Below are positions 1 to 10,816 of a stretch of 64,000 bases of DNA, piece after piece. Within the stretch, counting starts at the first letter, position 1. Each line of letters opens with the position of its first letter. This DNA is from Branchiostoma floridae (lineage: Eukaryota; Chordata; Leptocardii; Amphioxiformes; Branchiostomatidae). Location of the stretch: contig NC_049985.1 in the NCBI RefSeq assembly GCF_000003815.2, positions 25,579,597-25,643,596 of the forward strand, read 5' to 3'. The translations under genes were made by a program, and so were the position numbers. Below the pieces are notes generated by a model. That model made no database searches. It had not been told where the DNA came from and saw only the letters and a list, made by a program, of their open reading frames with translations.

Positions 1-130
1 CCGTGAACCCCAAATGCTGAGTGGTAAGCAGAGAAAACAGCATAACTGTATCACTTTAAAGTCTTTGGCCATGGCGCAAGGCGAACACACCCCATGACAT
101 CCACTCGGCCATTGCACCGGTAAAGTCGGG
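1..130 (-). mobile_element. tRNA-derived SINE remnant (family C)
   Basis: This stretch aligns by eye with 52480-52618. Both share a GAATGCTGAGTG-like start, an AAAGTCTTTGG block and an AAGGCGAACAC block followed by a GCATCGG-like end. The second copy still shows a reverse-complement tRNA B-box (GGGACCGAACTC), so the element reads on the minus strand. It is not coding. Confidence 0.5.
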
Positions 131-211
131 GGGTCATGGTCAGCTATATGTGACAGGGGCTTAATTCTCAACCATAGTCAGGAGAGATACGGGAGACCAT
201 GCCATGGTCAT

Positions 212-420
212 CTATGTGTCAAAGGGAATTAGGTGAAAAGCCTGCACCTTGGCCACACAGCGGATGGAGGGACAGGCCACCTCTCCGCCCGGCTTGACGG
301 TGGGTGCCCTGGTCTCACAGCAGATCCCGAACAGCCCCTTCAGCAGCCCGATGGCGCCCCCGGTGATCAGCAGCAGGGGAACCATGGGTCTGTCCGCACA
401 CTCGTGCAGGTGGGAGGAGC
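212..420 (-). CDS. TMEM272-like membrane protein, last exon visible in the window
   Basis: Fourth exon of the minus-strand gene. The acceptor is a C/T tract ending in CAG at 423-421. The exon opens with GC, which completes a glycine codon begun by the last base of exon 3 (phase 1). It encodes about 68 residues: an acidic/cysteine loop (HECADR), then a hydrophobic stretch PMVPLLLITGGAIGLLKGLF, then a Cys-rich polar tail, with a stop at 212-214. The loop-plus-helix pattern (E/D-C-x(2)-R-P-M-x-P then a Gly-Gly helix) resembles the second membrane segment of TMEM272-like proteins, a small multi-pass family of unknown function. That resemblance is from memory, not from a search. Members usually have further helices, so the stop may be bypassed: CCAAG|GTGCAG at 254-242 could act as a phase-0 donor (exon end 248) leading to exons beyond the left edge. 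Confidence 0.65.
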
Positions 421-531
421 CTGGGGGACGAAAAGGGGGATAGAATATAATAATATGATAATAATAATCATGATAAATGATTACGTCGATAAAGGCCTGC
501 TGCAAGGCTTGTCTTGTTACAAGTCCAACTT

Positions 532-810
532 GTGGTGTCGTGTGTGGCGTAACTGGTAGAGCGTTCGGCTCGGGATCTAAAGGTTCCGAGTTAGATACTC
601 GCCGTGCCCCCGACGTTGTGCCCTTGGTAAAGCACTTAACACGACTTTCCTCACTTCACCCAGGTGTAAGAATGTGTACCTGACTTCGGTCGGGGAGGTA
701 AAAGAAAAGACCACCTTTATCTTCTGTCTGTACTGTGTATGTGGCACTGTTAATATGAGTTACAAACTTCAGTGCAATGCCACTTTGCACCCGTCTGTCC
801 AAAGTAAACA
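532..810 (+). mobile_element. tRNA-derived SINE (family A)
   Basis: The head GTGGCGTAACTGGTAGAGCG is an A-box-like tRNA segment. A degenerate B-box follows, then a body containing GTTGTGCCCTTGG, CACCCAGGTGTAAGAATG and TGTATGTGGCACTG. The same order is found reversed at 43820-44055, and the head and early body recur at 52175-52305. It sits in intron 3 of the TMEM272-like gene. It cannot fold into an intact tRNA. Confidence 0.75.
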
Positions 811-1020
811 GAAAAAAAATCCAGCTTGTAGCTGTGGGTGTCCATTCAACTCCCTTTGGTCTACTGAAGTCAATTCTAAAATTATATTATCTACTCAACA
901 TTACTTCATAGAAACAAATAAGTTGTCACAACTTGAGCTCGCCTCCATTTAGTCTCAGTATGTTTAATTGAATTTTTGTTTTCATGTTTGATAGCTTGAG
1001 CTAAAAAAAGGTATTGCCTC

Positions 1021-1405
1021 TATCGCCAGAAATGGATACATGCACTGTCAGAATCAGCCGCAAGATGGCGCCAATGCCAGGTGGGATGAAATGAAGGCAT
1101 TCAGCACCACGGACAGCGCTTTTGTTGTATAACTGCAGGTCTTATCCTTATCGACAGAAAGGTATGTATGCACTGTCTGAACCAGCCGCAAGATGGCGCC
1201 AATGCCACGTGGGATGAAATGAAGGCATTCAGCACCATGGACAGCGCTTCTGTTGTATAACTAGCTGCAGGTCTTATCCCTATCGACAGAAAAGCTTGTA
1301 TGCACAGTCTGAACCAGCCGCAAGATGGCGCGTATGTCACGCGGGATCAAATGAAGGCGTCATTCAGCACCAAGGACAGCACTGTTATTATATAACTAAC
1401 TTATA
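1021..1405 (+). repeat. Three-copy tandem repeat, about 130-bp unit, intronic
   Basis: Copies begin at 1023, 1151 and 1283. Each carries TCG(C/A)CAGAAA, then CAGCCGCAAGATGGCGC, then GGGATGAAATGAAGGC (GGGATCAAATGAAGGC in the third) and a GGACAGC-like block (AGGACAGC in the third). Spacings are 128 and 132 bp. The array lies inside intron 3 of the minus-strand gene. Short ORFs across it are repeat translations. Confidence 0.85.
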
Positions 1406-1680
1406 AAGGTGCTACATGTTTGCCTTTGAGAGAATATATCAACGTTGCTCTTGTTCTAGTACAACAAAGCATTGTGTGACTGTGCTCTTTAATCAGAAGC
1501 ACTTGTTCATTCAGATATTCTAGACATTTCATTCAGGGTTTCTCGTCCTCCAGAACAAATGTAACATATCCTATCCTGTGTATACAGTAAAATCAGCCTG
1601 CATCAGTTGAGGAGGCAAACTAGTCCTCTCGATCTCGAGAAGAAGTGAATAAAACAGATGAGGTTCGTTGTTGTACCTAC

Positions 1681-1740
1681 CTGCGATGACCACGATGACT
1701 GAAGGAACCACGAACACCAGTAGTGACACCATACACACTC
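1681..1740 (-). CDS. TMEM272-like membrane protein, exon 3 (first membrane segment)
   Basis: A 60-bp internal exon. The acceptor CTCCTGCAG ends at 1741 and the donor CAG|GTAGGT starts at 1680. Read in the frame fixed by its neighbours (two bases, 19 codons, one base) it encodes VCMVSLLVFVVPSVIVVIA, an almost wholly apolar segment that would span a membrane. Both flanking introns are phase 1, and both junction codons become glycine (G|GA and G|GC). A too-short exon would be missed by ORF length alone. The support is the exact splice consensus at both ends, the conserved phase and the hydrophobic content, with exon 4 supplying the next helix. Intron 3 to exon 4 is 1,260 bp; intron 2 from exon 2 is 501 bp. 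Confidence 0.65.
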
Positions 1741-2241
1741 CTGCAGGAGAATGAATATATCAGTTCATCAATAGTTACTCAAAATTTAATGACAACTTTG
1801 GGTAGTTTAGCTGAAAGTTATTCACTCATCTTTCAAGTGCTCAAAACAATTTAGATACGCGTCGTTGTATAGATAAATTTAATCATTTACCGAGTAGACG
1901 ATATTGTGCAAATATGTTATTACAGCAGAGAATGATTAGGTATTATAAATTGTAGTGTTGATGGTAGTTAAGGCCATATTGACATAATTTGTTAGAGCTA
2001 TTGTAAGATCATTATATCTACCTTTGAAGACATTACAAAAACTGCTACAATTTCAGTCTATTGATTAAAAAAACACAGTGTTTATTTTAAATAGATTAGA
2101 AATAAACAGACATTTACATCTATCTTTGATATAGACAGATTGAATAGATGTATTAAGGACAAGAAAAAGAAGCATTAGCTTTAATCAAAACGAAGTATTT
2201 AAAAATATATTAAGACGTAAATTATTCAGTATATTTCTTAC

Positions 2242-2310
2242 CAACTGTCTTTAGTTCTTCCTCTGCTTGTAGAAAGCTTCCTTCATACACAGTCACCAGC
2301 TTTTTGATCC
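2242..2310 (-). CDS. TMEM272-like membrane protein, exon 2
   Basis: A 69-bp internal exon (2 + 66 + 1 bases) with acceptor TTCTATGTAG ending at 2311 and donor GTTG|GTAAGA starting at 2241. It encodes 22 residues starting IKKLVTVYEG and ending EEELKTV, an amphipathic charged linker just before the first membrane helix. The preceding base comes from exon 1 (AAAG), giving a G|GG glycine codon. The following base joins exon 3 as G|GA, again glycine. The polypyrimidine tract is modest. Intron 1 is about 4.3 kb and contains a MITE (3431-3944) and an assembly gap. Confidence 0.6.
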
Positions 2311-3430
2311 CTACATAGAAATGGGAGATGATAGTATATAAATGTATTACGGAACATTCTTATTTTACAGCAAACAAGCGTATATAGATATCTGCAATAC
2401 TAAATAGATCCGCATGGCGGCGTGCCTGTGACATCGATATCGGTAGTACTAACAGCGCTGTAAATTGAAAAAATCGCAAGCACTGTCGAACTTAAGTTAT
2501 TTGTGTGCATTCATGAGAAAGAATACCTGGTAAAAATATAAAAACAAAAATGGATAGCATCCACTGGAAGATTGGTACTGTGTATGAAATGTAGGAGATG
2601 TTATTTATGGATTACGTCTAAATGAAATAGATTTCATAAAATTAATTCCAGTCAATATATCAATCAAAATCTTTTATCTAAACAAAGGGACCTTTTGATG
2701 AAAAATGCCCGGTCAGATATTAATGTATTCCCAGGTAGGGAAAAACAATATTTTTTCTGGTGTGTTGTTTTATTTCTTCTTCTGTCAGGAGCGAATTTAT
2801 TTATAGGTTTGGCTGTTCAGCACACACAGCCAGAGCTGCCCAACTAGCCCGTGGCTATTACAAAGGTCAGCCCTGCAGGAACAAATCATAGCTTAGAACT
2901 GCGATAGGAAATTAGCTGTATTCAGTAATATGAGCACGTTTTTCCTTGCACGCAAAACTATAGGGTAAGCCTAATGATATAGTTAAACAAGCGTTCGCAG
3001 AACTCAACCTTCGTGAAATGGGTGAGGGTGTGGTGGTTTGAGGGTGTTTTTTTATAGACATCTCAGGGGCTAGCCTAACAGTATATGATACGTCCGATTG
3101 GCAAAATTGTCCGGAATTCTACAGGATTTTTTTCCGAGCCTATGTAGTTGCTTTGGAGTGGAATAATTTGGTTCACAGATTGTCATGGTATTTGGAATGC
3201 AGATAGTTTTTGTCATGGACTGTGAGCGAGCGAATGAGTGAGATAGCTCTGGAGATGCCTTACATAATCAAATCTTATCATACAAATTAGGGGCTAATTT
3301 GCATAGGTAATGAGGACAGTTTATAAGCCTACTTCATTTCATATTAGCAGATACTCAAACATAAGACACATGTAACTAACAAAGAGAGAAATACTAGCCT
3401 AACTGAGTAGTGTACTAGTATGTCCGATTG
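2311..3430. other. Intron 1 sequence without recognised coding
   Basis: AT-rich intronic sequence. A segment near 3252-3315 (GATGCCTTACATAATCAA, then AGGGGCTAATTTGCA) reappears near 4075-4122 on the other side of the MITE at 3431-3944. A segment near 2950-2975 (CTATAGGGTAAGCCTAAT) recurs near 5745-5765. Both look like old repeats. I see no exon here. Confidence 0.5.
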
Positions 3431-3944
3431 GGCCACAGCAAGTAAATTTTATGGATGACATCCGCGAGTGCATTAAATTTCGCCTGATTTCAGAAAAAAA
3501 AAGAATTTTTTCTTCTGCAGGGACCGTCAACATGACGATAAAGTACCATAATTAGCAAATATGTTGTGCTGTAGCCTAATGATTGCACTTGTACAAGTGA
3601 CACTTGCGAGGTACCCAGGACTGTAGTTGTAGAAATAAAATTTATTGGATATATGGAAGCTATGAGTGTGCTTACCAAATTTGTTGATGATGCCAGTCTA
3701 CGACACTAGTGTCACTTTTACCATACCAGTGCATGTCTTAAAAACAGGAATGAATGCCTTGTTGGCTCTGATGCCATGTTTTGTCCCTTTAATTCTTTTT
3801 ACAACAGTCATCAGAACTTTATGGTGCCTATTTTTGAAAATGTAGCTGTCTTATTTTTTTCACCTATCTTGCTTTTTTTCACCCTATCGCACTTTTTTTG
3901 CAGTCTGCAGAAGATGTCATCCATAAAATTTACTTGCTGTGGCC
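3431..3944. mobile_element. MITE family 1, complete copy with 32-bp inverted ends
   Basis: The left end GGCCACAGCAAGTAAATTTT continues through ATGGATGACATC. The right end (3912-3944) is its reverse complement with no mismatch over 32 bases. The interior has GGTACCCAGGACTGTAG and GTCAACATGACGA, words also present in the copies at 6956 and 55885. It encodes no transposase, so it is non-autonomous. It lies in intron 1. Confidence 0.88.
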
Positions 3945-4856
3945 TTTGTAAAAATTCCCGGAATTTACACCAAGTCTTACGCGCGTGCGCAATTGCATCA
4001 TCCCTTTGGAGGGTAATAACATGGGAAGGGTTGACGGATCGTCGTGATTTTTGATCTCTAGATAACTTGGGCGATGCCTTCTATAATCAAGTTCTATCAA
4101 TGCAAACCAGGGGCTAGTTTGCACAATTGATTATTCCGCAGCATTTCATAACAGGACAGTCAAACGTACATGTATTACATTTGTAACTGAAAAAAAGATA
4201 TTTATAGATATTAAATATGCACATTGCTGCCTAGCTCCGCAATTTAGTACGTTATATACTTCCAATGTGTATAATGGACTATCGAGATAAAACAAATATT
4301 GACGACTTGATACATTGCATGGACCTTTCCACAAAGTAATAATAGTTTTTTGTACAACCCCCTTTACGTATAATATACGACTCCTGCGGTAGAGATCATT
4401 ATTGCCGACTTGTTGCTTGCAACAATGATGATGTAACATTCTTTGTTTCACAATGCAGTCCACTACATTGTGTATCCCATATGTCTAATGTACAGTCCCT
4501 ATAAACAATCATATCAATGACTACAAGTTACTGTGAAAAACACTTAACCCTGCTCCACTTCGTACATAAACTTTACTTAACTTTGTCCAGCAATGTATTG
4601 TACCGGTAGTAACTGTTACGTGTATAGACCCTTTTAAAACGTATGATATACGCCCCTGTATACAATATCATCATTACCCTTATTCTTGGTCTACAGATTA
4701 TCAAATCTTATGGGATACATGTACACCCCATCATGTATAATGTACTATCCCTACAATATTTGTCAGCACTGGATTTCCAGAGCTGAAATGTTCTGAGCAC
4801 TGGAAATCCAGTGCTGATTGTAGTCTCAGCACTCGGTTTCCAGTGCTGACAGGAGG
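3945..4856. other. Intron 1, non-coding; short inverted repeats beside a gap
   Basis: No exon is recognised. The last 90 bases before the gap (4767-4856) contain three alternating copies of CAGCACTGGATTTCCAG-like sequence in both orientations, which can form hairpins and probably caused the adjacent assembly gap. Confidence 0.5.
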
Positions 4857-5126
4857 NNNNNNNNNNNNNNNNNNNNNNNNNNNNNNNNNNNNNNNNNNNN
4901 NNNNNNNNNNNNNNNNNNNNNNNNNNNNNNNNNNNNNNNNNNNNNNNNNNNNNNNNNNNNNNNNNNNNNNNNNNNNNNNNNNNNNNNNNNNNNNNNNNNN
5001 NNNNNNNNNNNNNNNNNNNNNNNNNNNNNNNNNNNNNNNNNNNNNNNNNNNNNNNNNNNNNNNNNNNNNNNNNNNNNNNNNNNNNNNNNNNNNNNNNNNN
5101 NNNNNNNNNNNNNNNNNNNNNNNNNN
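4857..5126. other. Assembly gap, 270 N
   Basis: Run of unknown bases. The size differs from the two 100-N gaps further on, so it may be an estimated length. ORFs reported through it are artefacts. Confidence 0.99.
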
Positions 5127-6590
5127 CTGTTAATATAACCCACGGTTTGGACTAAGATCAATCTGTCATGCCGTTCGCGAGATTTTCTGTCCACAGACAC
5201 GCACCCTACAACGGTTTGCACACATACCTATTGCATTCAGCTAATTACCTCCTAATTTGCATAATAATCATACAATTATGTACATCACTACCTAAGCTAT
5301 CTGCATACCTACAGTCATTCCGATCCATCGACCCCTGCTTCCATAATTCCTTCTCAAAACCTAACACAAGAATGACTTTCACCGCCCCAGCAAAACCCCT
5401 AAGTGGCCAAAACTTACACACCTTACTATTCATTTACACAGCTACCTACCACTTAAAAATCATCACCCAAACATGTCCCGAAAAAAATATCAAAACCGGA
5501 AGTTCAGCTGCAGTACAATAACACTCCGCTAGAGCGCCCTGCCGTAACGCAATTCCTACCATTCCTTCGTCATGTCTAATCCTACCCACATACCAAATAT
5601 CAAAACAATCCATCCATGCATTCCCCAGTTATCAGGCTGACAAACGTCCCTCTCACAAAAAAACAGCACTCAAAACAAACCCTTCGTTTCACGAAGGGAA
5701 TAAGGACCTGGACAAAAACCGAGTAGATGAAATTTTTCACGCAATACTATAGGGCGAGCCTAATATGCCTGTGTATTGTTGCGAGTAGCTTGAGAAAAGG
5801 CTACGGAGAAAACATTCTGCATTTTCTCGAAAATATTGCCTTTCTAATTAACATAACAAGACGTTTGAACAAGTGTGTAACAGGTAATGGCGTCGGCCTT
5901 CCAGCTCATTCAACAAGTGTTGCGCCTCTTCAAACAGCGACTCGTGTTCTGAGTAGCAGTTTTGATATTAGGGCCGGATGTCGTTAAACAAGCTTTTGAG
6001 ATTACATTTTGCGTTCATGGTATTCAAAGTCACGTTTTGACGGTCAACAGCTATCATGAAAAAATGACGACAATGGATTACGCCGGATGCGCCTCGTGTA
6101 AACTGGGTACGACTGTGAATTATTATACCGAAGATATTAAACCATATAGTAGCTACAATGATAAACTAAAATTAATGATCACGAAGTACATAAGCACACT
6201 TCTTATATATTACATGCATCGTTTTATCCTTATTCATCTAATGTCATAAATACTGTGATTAATTTTAGATTAGTATAAAGCATGGGGGTGTTAGTATACG
6301 ATTAAGCTTCTTACCTAATACTGCAAATGTTTCTTTTGATATTACATGATCATTTCTTCATTGTTGTGTAAATAGATGAATAGATAAACAAACAAACAAA
6401 TTTCATGATGCTTTTACCTTTCATCATTTCTTGTAGGAGCTGACGATTCTTTCAATAGGCTGAGCCTTCATAGATTTCAGTATTTCATTTTCATCTTCAA
6501 TACTTTACATCTACATAGGCCTACCAATCTTCTAACACACTATGAACGAAATGCAAGTTTGTTTTTCTTTTTAAAAAAGGAAATTGTTAC
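5127..6590. other. Intron 1, distal part
   Basis: AT-rich sequence with several short open frames, none with recognisable content or convincing splice sites. It ends directly at the exon 1 donor. Confidence 0.5.
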
Positions 6591-6771
6591 CTTTCCTCCT
6601 TTTCTTGTCGTGCACGCCGCAGCAGGGATCCTCCTCATCGCTACAGTCGGGATCGTTCCCGTTAGCGCCCGCCTCCTCTACTCCCGGCGGCACGGTGATC
6701 TTCTCCTGCGTCTCTTCCCGATCAGCGCCCGCTAATTCATCTCTCTCCTCGGTCTCAGCGCTTGTATACAT
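6591..6771 (-). CDS. TMEM272-like membrane protein, first coding exon
   Basis: It starts at ATG 6771-6769 in a good context (GCCAAGATGT). The frame is open a further four codons upstream, but only to a TTG. It encodes 60 residues plus one base, with the donor AAAG|GTAACA at 6591/6590. The peptide is strongly acidic (many E/D, a SDEEDPCC block near residues 48-55) and ends in a basic KKRRK patch, followed after splicing by the exon 2 linker. No signal peptide is visible, so the N-terminus is probably cytosolic. With exons 2-4 the predicted protein is 172 residues if the stop at 212 is used. All three introns are phase 1, which fits a real gene rather than chance ORFs. Higher GC than the surroundings also supports coding. 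Function unknown; family call from memory of TMEM272-like proteins. Confidence 0.65.
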
Positions 6772-6955
6772 CTTGGCAAACAATGGCGACTTGTCCTACA
6801 CAGATATCTCTTTAAATCTCTCCTGGTCGTCTTAAATTTCTCTCTTCTTTAGACGAAGGTGGAGAAGCTCACAGTGGGCAGGTTTAGCTCGACGTCCGGC
6901 GGTTGTGGGCACGCGTACGCACGTACACACCTGGAAACGGGAAAAAAAGATGTCA

Positions 6956-7668
6956 GGCCAACGCAGGTAAATTTTATGGATGACGTCAAAGCCTCGCGCA
7001 TTGATTTTCGAAAAATGAAAAAATGAAAACGAAATTTCTGTTTTCTTCCGGAGATGGTCAACATGACAAAAAATATCGATTTGTTGTGTGGTAACCTTGA
7101 TATAGTTGTAGAAGGGACGGTAGTAAGACCCCCTTTCCACTGGACGGCGATCGCGCTACGCTCTCACTGCGACCTAAGTAGGATATGTGTAACCTTCGTT
7201 TTTACACTGGGTATATCATACGAAAACGTAAGAGTGTGCATGTGACTAAGAAGACAACAAAACACAAAAAATTGAAAAAAATTCTTTTCCATACAATTCG
7301 TTGAGCGATCTGTCAAATTTTAGGTCGCAGAGAGAGCGCGGCGCCAGCGCCGTCTTAGTGGAAAGGTGGTATAAGGTACCATTGCGTTTAGTTGTAGAAG
7401 TGAAACTACAGTAGTTTGGTAGAGGCAGAAGCGTAGTAGCCAACTTGGCAAGTCATAACGTTACTATTAGGCGATTACACCATATAGTGTCACTTCTCGA
7501 ATACAGGAATAAGATAGTTGACTATCTTGTCGATTCAATTCTTGTTACAACTTCTACGGTCTCTGGAAAATTTAGACCTATGATTTGTTTAGCCATATTT
7601 TGTCGCCCTCTAGCATTATATTTGGAGCCTACAGAGGATGCCATCCACAACATGGACTTGCTGTGGCC
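6956..7668. mobile_element. MITE family 1 copy, interrupted by another element
   Basis: The left end GGCCAACGCAGGTAAATTTT continues through ATGGATGACGTC. The right end near 7636-7668 is the degraded inverted copy (GATGCCATCCA through TTGCTGTGGCC). The interior shares GGTCAACATGAC with other copies. It lies just upstream of the TMEM272-like start and is split by the element at 7128-7369. Confidence 0.8.
7128..7369. mobile_element. Nested inverted-repeat element (family 6)
   Basis: The left arm CCCTTTCCACTGGACGGCG and the right arm CGCCGTCTTAGTGGAAAGG are inverted copies, followed inward by GCGACCTAA in both arms. It lies within the family 1 MITE, so it inserted later. A decayed relative follows at 7715-7900 and another at 57004-57190. 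Confidence 0.75.
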
Positions 7669-8979
7669 TTACGTGGACAAAATAACTCGCATATGGTACT
7701 GAGGGAATATGACGTCAGTACGTTATAGTCTCCACTAAAAAGTGATCGTGCAGCGACCTCTTTGCGCCCGAAATCGGATGTTTGTACCCCTTGGCTTCAT
7801 TATTGGGATATCATACAAAAGGTAAAAGTATAACTAAAAATACACAAAGCATAAAAATGTTGTTTCTTTACCGATGAAATTCGTCGAATGCTCTGTCAAA
7901 TGACTGGTCGGAATACATTGAATAGCTTTTATGGAATGGGGTTTGAACTATCGACGTATATGCTGGATGAAAAATTGTAAATTTAGCCAAAAGTACTTTA
8001 CCAGGAGAATTTGGGTATCATATAGGGGAGCATTTGACCACGCAAGGAGAAATCATAACCTTCTCGCGGATTTGCTCTCGATCCAATTATTTTCTACTGA
8101 ACTCTACTTTCCATATCCCCGTAGGAAGCTAGCCTCCTCCGCAGACTTTTAGGAGTTCCGGAGTTATTTTTTTTTTGGGGGGGGGGGGAGCGCTGACTCG
8201 CCATGCCCCGGCAGTAGAAACGCTTTAGTTCATATGTTGAAAATCGCGAACCAACGCTCCGCCCCCAAAAATAATGATAAACTCTGTACAGACACCTACT
8301 ACCACTCTCACGAGTAAATATCAGTGGCAGGATGACTCGTTCATCACACAGACTTGACACTGTCCATTGTAGAACCGAACGATACAGATCCAGTGCAATA
8401 CCTTCGAAGTCAAACTTGTTGTATTTTTAGCTCAGTTTATCACTGTTAAGTAATTATGTGCAATATACGTACGTAAATACGGTGTGCAATACCCGCAAAT
8501 GTGCAATATTCGCTGATGTGCTGGCACTGTTGATGTGCTAAAACTGTCTCCGATTTTAACAAATGTAGCGCGGTAGTGCAATTCAGGGTCTTAATGGCCC
8601 TACCATTCTGTACCGTGGAAAGTGAGAAGAAGAAAATAAACCATTATATATAAATTCCAGTGCTCCTAGAAGTCTCCGAAGACGAAGAGTAGTAGAAATG
8701 TCTAGCGGAGGCTACAAGCGTTCCAGGAGGTAATTATGCCGCGCTCAATGGAGTCTGATCATTAACATTTTGCTACAGATAACTCTAGGGTAGAATATCG
8801 CCAAGGGAGATGGAGACAAATAGACAAGAAAGAGAAGGAAATTTACAAAAGACAGAAAATTACAAAAAGAAGACTGTGACGCAGATGTAAACTGTAGTCT
8901 CTTGAAGTAGGTATTCTTCCACCCTTTCCATACCGCTGCCTTGCGGCTGTAACGTTATACAATATCCTGCAATTTCTAA
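7669..8979. other. Intergenic; decayed family 6 half-copy and a G-run
   Basis: 7715-7900 resembles the family 6 element (CTCCACTAAAAAGTGATCG start, CGAATGCTCTGTCAAATGA end). A T-run and G-run lie at 8167-8189. I see no coding sequence. Confidence 0.45.
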
Positions 8980-9035
8980 TACTGTAAATGCATTTACGTT
9001 CGCGGGGATTTAATTTCGCGGTAGCGGGAATCAAA
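8980..9035. mobile_element. TTCGCGG MITE (family 2), truncated copy
   Basis: Starts ATACTGTAAATGCATTTACG and continues GTTCGCGGGGATTTAATTTC, matching one end of the complete copies at 11874 and 19801. The other end is missing. Confidence 0.75.
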
Positions 9036-10601
9036 TTGTGTGCGTTAAAAGCTTCACTTCCAAACCTATAGTTTATGATAGACTACCAAATTCAGTGCGT
9101 TGACAACTACACTGTAAAGGCATACTGTACTCCAGAGGAGAGTGTTCCAATTCAGCTAGTAATATTTTCCTGAATCCCAATACGTAATTGTATCGACCTC
9201 TTGATATTGAACTTGGACAAGGCAGAAGTTGTATTATAAAGCACTAACCCTCCCGAGTACCCTCCAGATAGATTACAGCCAGGTGTAACATATCATATTC
9301 CGAACAACTATTGGACAAATTTCGACTGGGGCGCTTATGAAATACTTCGTTGAGCTTGAAAACTACTTTTGCAATGTGTTTTTATGTGATACTTTTTTGA
9401 CAACATAGTATCTTTGATATCCCACTTGCTTTTGGTCAACAATGGGCTTTGGTCTTCGTCAATCATCCCATTGAAACAGAGACTTAGCGATTTCTAACGT
9501 TACCAACACAGAAGGACTATCAATTGCAATCTCATGAGAAGACTTCTTGACGCAGTAAGCCATAAAGTGCATTAACGTATAGACGACATTCATACGCCAA
9601 CTCCATGAAAAAAAAGACAGACGGAGTACCGGGGGTATCACGGGGTACTAGGAGTATCTCGATTGTTTTAACCACAACGAGCGAAAAACATCCTCACTCT
9701 TAATTATCAAAACTTGGTTTTACGATTTACATGGACTCCTGAGAAGACAAAAATACCCCCCCTTCTCATTCATCTGTCTTCACGGCGTCTTCCCCATCCC
9801 TGGGACCAATGTACTTTTCGTAAAAAAGACGGAGGTGGATGGGCGATATCAACTTCAAATAACCCTTGACCTATGACGTCATGCGCATATACATACATAA
9901 AGCTACGTGTACAAAGCAATTGGATCAGATAGCTGAAAAGGACCAAGAGATCAGTCAAACATTTTAGTCCATCCTTTATCTTTATTTGGAGAACAGTTTA
10001 ATTTGGAGAACAGTTTAATTGTCCCATGATATATATGATATTACGTTTAGTGCTTTCCTCCTTTCCACAACAAGAGAAACCATAGCACAGGGGCAGAACT
10101 AAACAGCCGAGAAACTTGTCAGAAAACTGTCAGACCGTTACTGTACAGATTGTTGTCCCTTCACAGACTTATAATTATCGTCAAATTGGAGGTCTCGTTC
10201 AGGTCTGGTGAAATGAACCGCTCAGGGTAATAGGAAAGCCCAGAGCCACGTCTGTACTGCAGAAAGTCAATTTATCATGGATTGTTCACGATATGATGAT
10301 AAACGCACAAATCCTGTCATATTTCTTTCCGCTGGCTGGAAAGAATTCAAAACACTCCGTCCCATAAATAAATTCACTGCCATTCTGGGAGGGGATAACC
10401 CTTACTGTGTACAAATAGGCAAATACATCTAAGCACCTCTAGATCTTAGTACGAGTAGTGAAACTGAGGCAACATATTAATTTATTCATATACTGGTATG
10501 TAGTTAATCATTATAATCAAAGTAGGTAACTCGCTTGGTTGTCTGTACGCATAGTTGTAAAAGACTTTGAAAAGTCGCTGTGATTCTGTTGTGTCAATAA
10601 C
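9036..10601. other. Intergenic, nothing recognised
   Basis: Only a short direct repeat (GGAGAACAGTTTAATT twice near 9989-10020) was noted. Short ORFs have no recognisable content. Confidence 0.4.
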
Positions 10602-10816
10602 CTCATTCACACTTCCAAGTACGCATGCGCGGTGAGTGGAATTGTGGGTAATGTACCAAAAGTGAAGGCCCCTGAGACATAAACAAAAGCGTCTGGACAT
10701 TATTATGCAAACCGAGACAATAATCGAGACAACTGTTTACATGTCAGGGGGCTTCACCTTTGACATATTACCCACAATACCTATCGCTGCGCATGCATAC
10801 TTGAAACTGTGAGCGA
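10602..10816. mobile_element. Inverted-repeat element with about 80-bp arms (family 7)
   Basis: The left arm begins CTCATTCACACTTCCAAGTA and contains GCATGCGC and ATTGTGGGTAAT. The right arm is its imperfect reverse complement, ending ATGCATACTTGAAACTGTGA GCGAG. The spacer between the arms is about 50 bp. Non-coding snapback MITE. Confidence 0.8.

Noticed and set aside
4826-5221. ORFs spanning runs of unknown residues, also at 48208-48632 and 51660-52017.
   Set aside because: They cross assembly gaps and have no real coding content.
5168-5521. 117-codon plus-strand ORF after the first gap.
   Set aside because: Low-complexity AT-rich composition, no splice sites and it is intronic to the minus-strand gene.
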